Origin: Actinoplanes liguriensis
GTDB lineage: Bacteria; Actinomycetota; Actinomycetes; Mycobacteriales; Micromonosporaceae
Assembly: GCA_000715855.1 (NCBI GenBank)
Contig: KL571229.1
Coordinates: forward strand, 40,341 to 48,903
Reading direction: 5' to 3'
Length of the DNA: 8,563 nucleotides
Shown: positions 7,168 to 8,563 of the stretch, piece after piece
How positions within the stretch are numbered: the stretch's first letter is position 1
How the letters are laid out: each line of letters begins with the position of its first letter
Made by a program: the position numbers and the translations under genes
The notes under the pieces: model-generated
Database searches by the model: none
The model's input: only the letters and a program-made list of their open reading frames with translations
What the model was told of the DNA's origin: nothing

Positions 7168-7421
7168 GGGTTGCTGCAACGCGGCCCCAGGGAGGTGCGG
7201 GCGAGCGGGATCCTCGCGGTACCACCGCACCTTCGCGCTCCGTAGTCGCCGGAGCGCCTCTTGCACTGCTCGGCTCAGGGGTGTCTTCGCGCTCCGGCGC
7301 CCGGGCCACCTTCACAGCTGCCGTCGATCGTCCCCGCCCGGGCTTCCCCGGGCTGGTGGATCGACGGCTGGTGGCTCTCTCGGCCGGCGGATCGGAGCGG
7401 TACTCGGTCCCATCACTGCCG
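7160..7421 (-). promoter_or_regulatory. T-box riboswitch, tRNA-Asp (GAC specifier), translational type
   Basis: Minus-strand leader of aspS. Stem I base: CGGC 7421-7418 with GCCG 7274-7271. A K-turn follows (3-nt AGU, then GA 7414-7413 opposite GA 7276-7275), then GGG/CCC. The specifier loop has AGUA 7404-7401 opposite GAA 7288-7286, then GAC 7285-7283 followed by A. The upper helix is 7399-7393 with 7296-7290. The distal AGAGAG motif is at 7380-7375, with GCCACC 7375-7370 pairing GGTGGC 7310-7305 and an inserted hairpin (7368-7359 with 7329-7320). Stem III is 7257-7250 with 7242-7235. The antisequestrator is GGTGCGG 7231-7225, the TGGTACC bulge 7224-7218, GCGAG/CTCGC, and CCGCACC 7200-7194. 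The UGGU binds the tRNA 3' end (U opposite discriminator G73 would be a wobble pair). ACCTCC 7196-7191 can instead pair with the aspS Shine-Dalgarno GGAGGT 7165-7160. No U-tract is seen, so control is predicted at translation: uncharged tRNA frees the ribosome site. Confidence 0.94.
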
Positions 7422-7430
7422 TGGCCCGGG

Positions 7431-7460
7431 ACGTTAATCGGGAACTCGGCATCTGTTCAA
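7431..7460 (-). promoter_or_regulatory. Candidate promoter of the aspS T-box leader
   Basis: On the minus strand, TTGAAC (7460-7455) is followed after 18 nt by TAACGT (7436-7431), close to the TTGACA/TANNNT housekeeping consensus. Transcription would begin about 7425, just before the Stem I base at 7421, giving a leader of about 270 nt. The placement right before the folded element is the main support. Confidence 0.6.
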
Positions 7461-7568
7461 CGGGTTTTCCGCGCTGCATTTCATTTCCGGCCGTTATTGG
7501 TGATGGCGGTCACAGGTAAGGCCACGTGAGCCTCGTCGCCCCTCCGCCGCGGCGGGCTGTCACGGGCG

Positions 7569-7574
7569 TATCTT
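7569..7574 (+). promoter_or_regulatory. Candidate -10 element of lipA (TATCTT), leaderless type
   Basis: TATCTT sits at -12 to -7 from GTG 7581, the exact spacing of leaderless actinobacterial genes. No normal Shine-Dalgarno is present (only GGGGT abutting the start). The -35 region is GC-rich with no consensus and contains the palindrome CCGCCGCGGCGG at 7544-7555. Between this and the divergent aspS promoter (7461-7568) I see no gene. Confidence 0.42.
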
Positions 7575-7580
7575 CGGGGT

Positions 7581-8504
7581 GTGACTATTGCTCCCGAGGG
7601 CCGCCGCATGCTGCGCATCGAGGCGCGCAACGCCGAGACTCCCATCGAGCGCAAGCCGCCGTGGATCAAGGTCAAGGCGAAGATGGGTCCTGAGTACACC
7701 CAGATGCGCGGGCTGGTCCAGAAGGAGGGCCTGCACACGGTCTGTCAGGAAGCCGGTTGCCCCAACATCTACGAGTGCTGGGAAGACCGCGAGGCCACCT
7801 TCCTCATCGGTGGGGATCAGTGCACCCGGCGCTGCGACTTCTGCCAGATCGACACCGGCAAGCCGGCCGAGTTCGACGCCGACGAGCCGCGGCGTGTCGG
7901 TGAGTCCGTCGCCACCATGGGCCTGCGCTACGCGACCGTCACCGGCGTGGCCCGCGACGACCTGCCCGACGGCGGCGCCTGGCTCTACGCGGAGACCGTC
8001 CGCCAGATCCACAAACTCCAGCCCGGCTGCGGCGTCGAGCTGCTCATCCCGGACTTCAACGCCGACCCGGCCCAGCTCGCCGAGGTCTTCGGCGCGACCC
8101 CCGAGGTGCTCGCGCACAACGTCGAGACCGTCCCGCGGATCTTCAAGCGGATCCGTCCCGGTTTCCGTTACGAGCGCTCCCTCGACGTGATCACCCAGGC
8201 CCGCGCGGCCGGCCTGGTCACCAAGAGCAACCTGATCCTCGGCATGGGCGAGGAGCGGTCCGAGATCTCCGCCGCCCTGCGCGACCTGCACGCCGCCGGC
8301 TGCGAGCTGATCACCATCACGCAGTATCTTCGTCCGACCCCGCGGCACCACCCGGTCGAGCGGTGGGTCAAGCCGGAAGAGTTCGTCTCGCTCCGCGAGG
8401 AGGCCGAGGCAATCGGTTTCGCGGGCGTGATGAGCGGGCCGCTGGTTCGCTCCTCCTACCGGGCGGGGCGGCTCTACAAGCAGGCTCTCGACGCTCGGGG
8501 CTGA
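7581..8504 (+). CDS. lipA: Lipoyl synthase (radical SAM)
   Basis: LipA inserts two sulfur atoms into protein-bound octanoyl groups to form lipoate, completing the pathway begun by LipB. The 307-residue product is full length. The auxiliary 4Fe-4S cluster motif CX4CX5C is Cys55, Cys60, Cys66 ([12 protein letters not shown]). The radical SAM CX3CX2C motif is Cys81, Cys85, Cys88 (CTRRCDFC). The C-terminal RSSY motif at 290-293 supplies the serine ligand of the auxiliary cluster. GTG 7581 gives the family's usual N-terminus ([18 protein letters not shown]). The gene is transcribed divergently from aspS and is likely leaderless from TATCTT. In related actinobacteria it directly follows lipB; here it must be transcribed separately. 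Confidence 0.98.
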   Translation: MTIAPEGRRMLRIEARNAETPIERKPPWIKVKAKMGPEYTQMRGLVQKEGLHTVCQEAGCPNIYECWEDREATFLIGGDQCTRRCDFCQIDTGKPAEFDADEPRRVGESVATMGLRYATVTGVARDDLPDGGAWLYAETVRQIHKLQPGCGVELLIPDFNADPAQLAEVFGATPEVLAHNVETVPRIFKRIRPGFRYERSLDVITQARAAGLVTKSNLILGMGEERSEISAALRDLHAAGCELITITQYLRPTPRHHPVERWVKPEEFVSLREEAEAIGFAGVMSGPLVRSSYRAGRLYKQALDARG

Positions 8505-8523
8505 GCCCTTTTCCTGCCGATGT

Positions 8524-8546
8524 GGCCCCGGTCCTCGACCGGGGCC
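8524..8546 (+). terminator. Probable lipA terminator hairpin, tail missing
   Basis: A perfect 10-bp inverted repeat (GGCCCCGGTC 8524-8533, loop CTC, GACCGGGGCC 8537-8546) lies 20 nt after the lipA stop. Adapter sequence begins at the next base, so the expected U-tract cannot be seen. Position and stability make a terminator likely. Confidence 0.65.
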
Positions 8547-8563
8547 CTGTCTCTTATACACAT
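8547..8563. other. Residual Tn5 mosaic-end / Nextera adapter sequence (artefact)
   Basis: CTGTCTCTTATACACAT is identical to the first 17 bases of the transposase mosaic end used in Nextera libraries (known to continue with CT). It is AT-richer than everything around it and lies exactly at the contig end. It is not genomic. It also creates a false minus-strand start whose peptide begins MYKRQ, a familiar mark of this contamination in translated databases. Confidence 0.95.

Noticed and set aside
7161..7200. Transcriptional (terminator-type) control by the T-box
   Set aside because: There is no U-tract after any hairpin between the T-box and aspS, whereas an exact anti-Shine-Dalgarno is present.
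6099..7529. Plus-strand open frame of 476 codons opposite aspS and its leader
   Set aside because: It runs through the T-box structure and is Arg/Gly/His-rich with no recognisable domain; aspS on the other strand has all class II motifs.
7544..7555. CCGCCGCGGCGG palindrome near the lipA -35 as an operator
   Set aside because: A 12-bp all-GC palindrome is easily produced by chance in this base composition and has no second copy near a promoter here.
7560..8561. Long open frame on the minus strand opposite lipA, starting MYKRQ
   Set aside because: It begins inside adapter sequence and mirrors the third-position GC bias of lipA; composition is typical of an antisense shadow.
1..8563. CRISPR arrays, tRNA/rRNA genes, insertion sequences, attachment sites
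   Set aside because: I saw no regularly spaced repeats, cloverleaf folds, transposase genes or terminal inverted repeats in the genomic part of the window.

Overview
The window is high-GC DNA with GTG/ATG starts, strong third-position G/C bias and an actinobacterial gene order. It most resembles the Micromonosporaceae (Actinoplanes-like), though that family-level guess is inference. Layout: (1) 3-1142 (+), the C-terminal part of an E2 dihydrolipoamide acyltransferase (sucB/dlaT type), followed by a strong terminator; (2) 1236-2153 (+), a TIGR01777-family NAD(P)-binding epimerase-like protein; (3) 2184-4067 (+), a large polytopic membrane protein of GT-C glycosyltransferase character; (4) 4100-4729 (+), lipB; (5) 4713-5882 (-), a membrane-anchored PQQ-type beta-propeller protein; (6) 5898-7151 (-), an archaeal-type aspartyl-tRNA synthetase with a roughly 260-nt T-box riboswitch leader; (7) 7581-8504 (+), lipA and a hairpin; (8) 8547-8563, sequencing adapter.

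The backbone E2 / TIGR01777 / lipB / lipA is a functional unit. LipB moves octanoyl from acyl carrier protein to the lipoyl domains of E2, and LipA inserts two sulfurs to make lipoate on them. From memory, the same order occurs in Mycobacterium tuberculosis (dlaT-Rv2216-lipB-lipA). Here it is interrupted twice: by the membrane protein before lipB, and by the opposite-strand aspS/propeller pair between lipB and lipA.

The most interesting item is the aspS leader. The sequence shows a complete T-box: K-turn at the Stem I base, AGUA/GAA loop E, GAC (Asp) specifier, AGAGAG distal motif, Stem III, and a textbook antisequestrator whose alternative partner is the aspS Shine-Dalgarno. It therefore looks like a translational, tRNA-Asp-sensing T-box. 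The synthetase it controls carries the two residues (His24, Pro75) associated with non-discriminating AspRS, and it contains a TTA codon. A second theme is promoter architecture: four genes have a TANNNT hexamer 6-7 nt before the start codon, the pattern of leaderless transcripts, and at lipB that hexamer and the start lie inside a perfect 13-bp inverted repeat.

The last 17 bases match the Tn5 mosaic end used in Nextera libraries and are not genomic.
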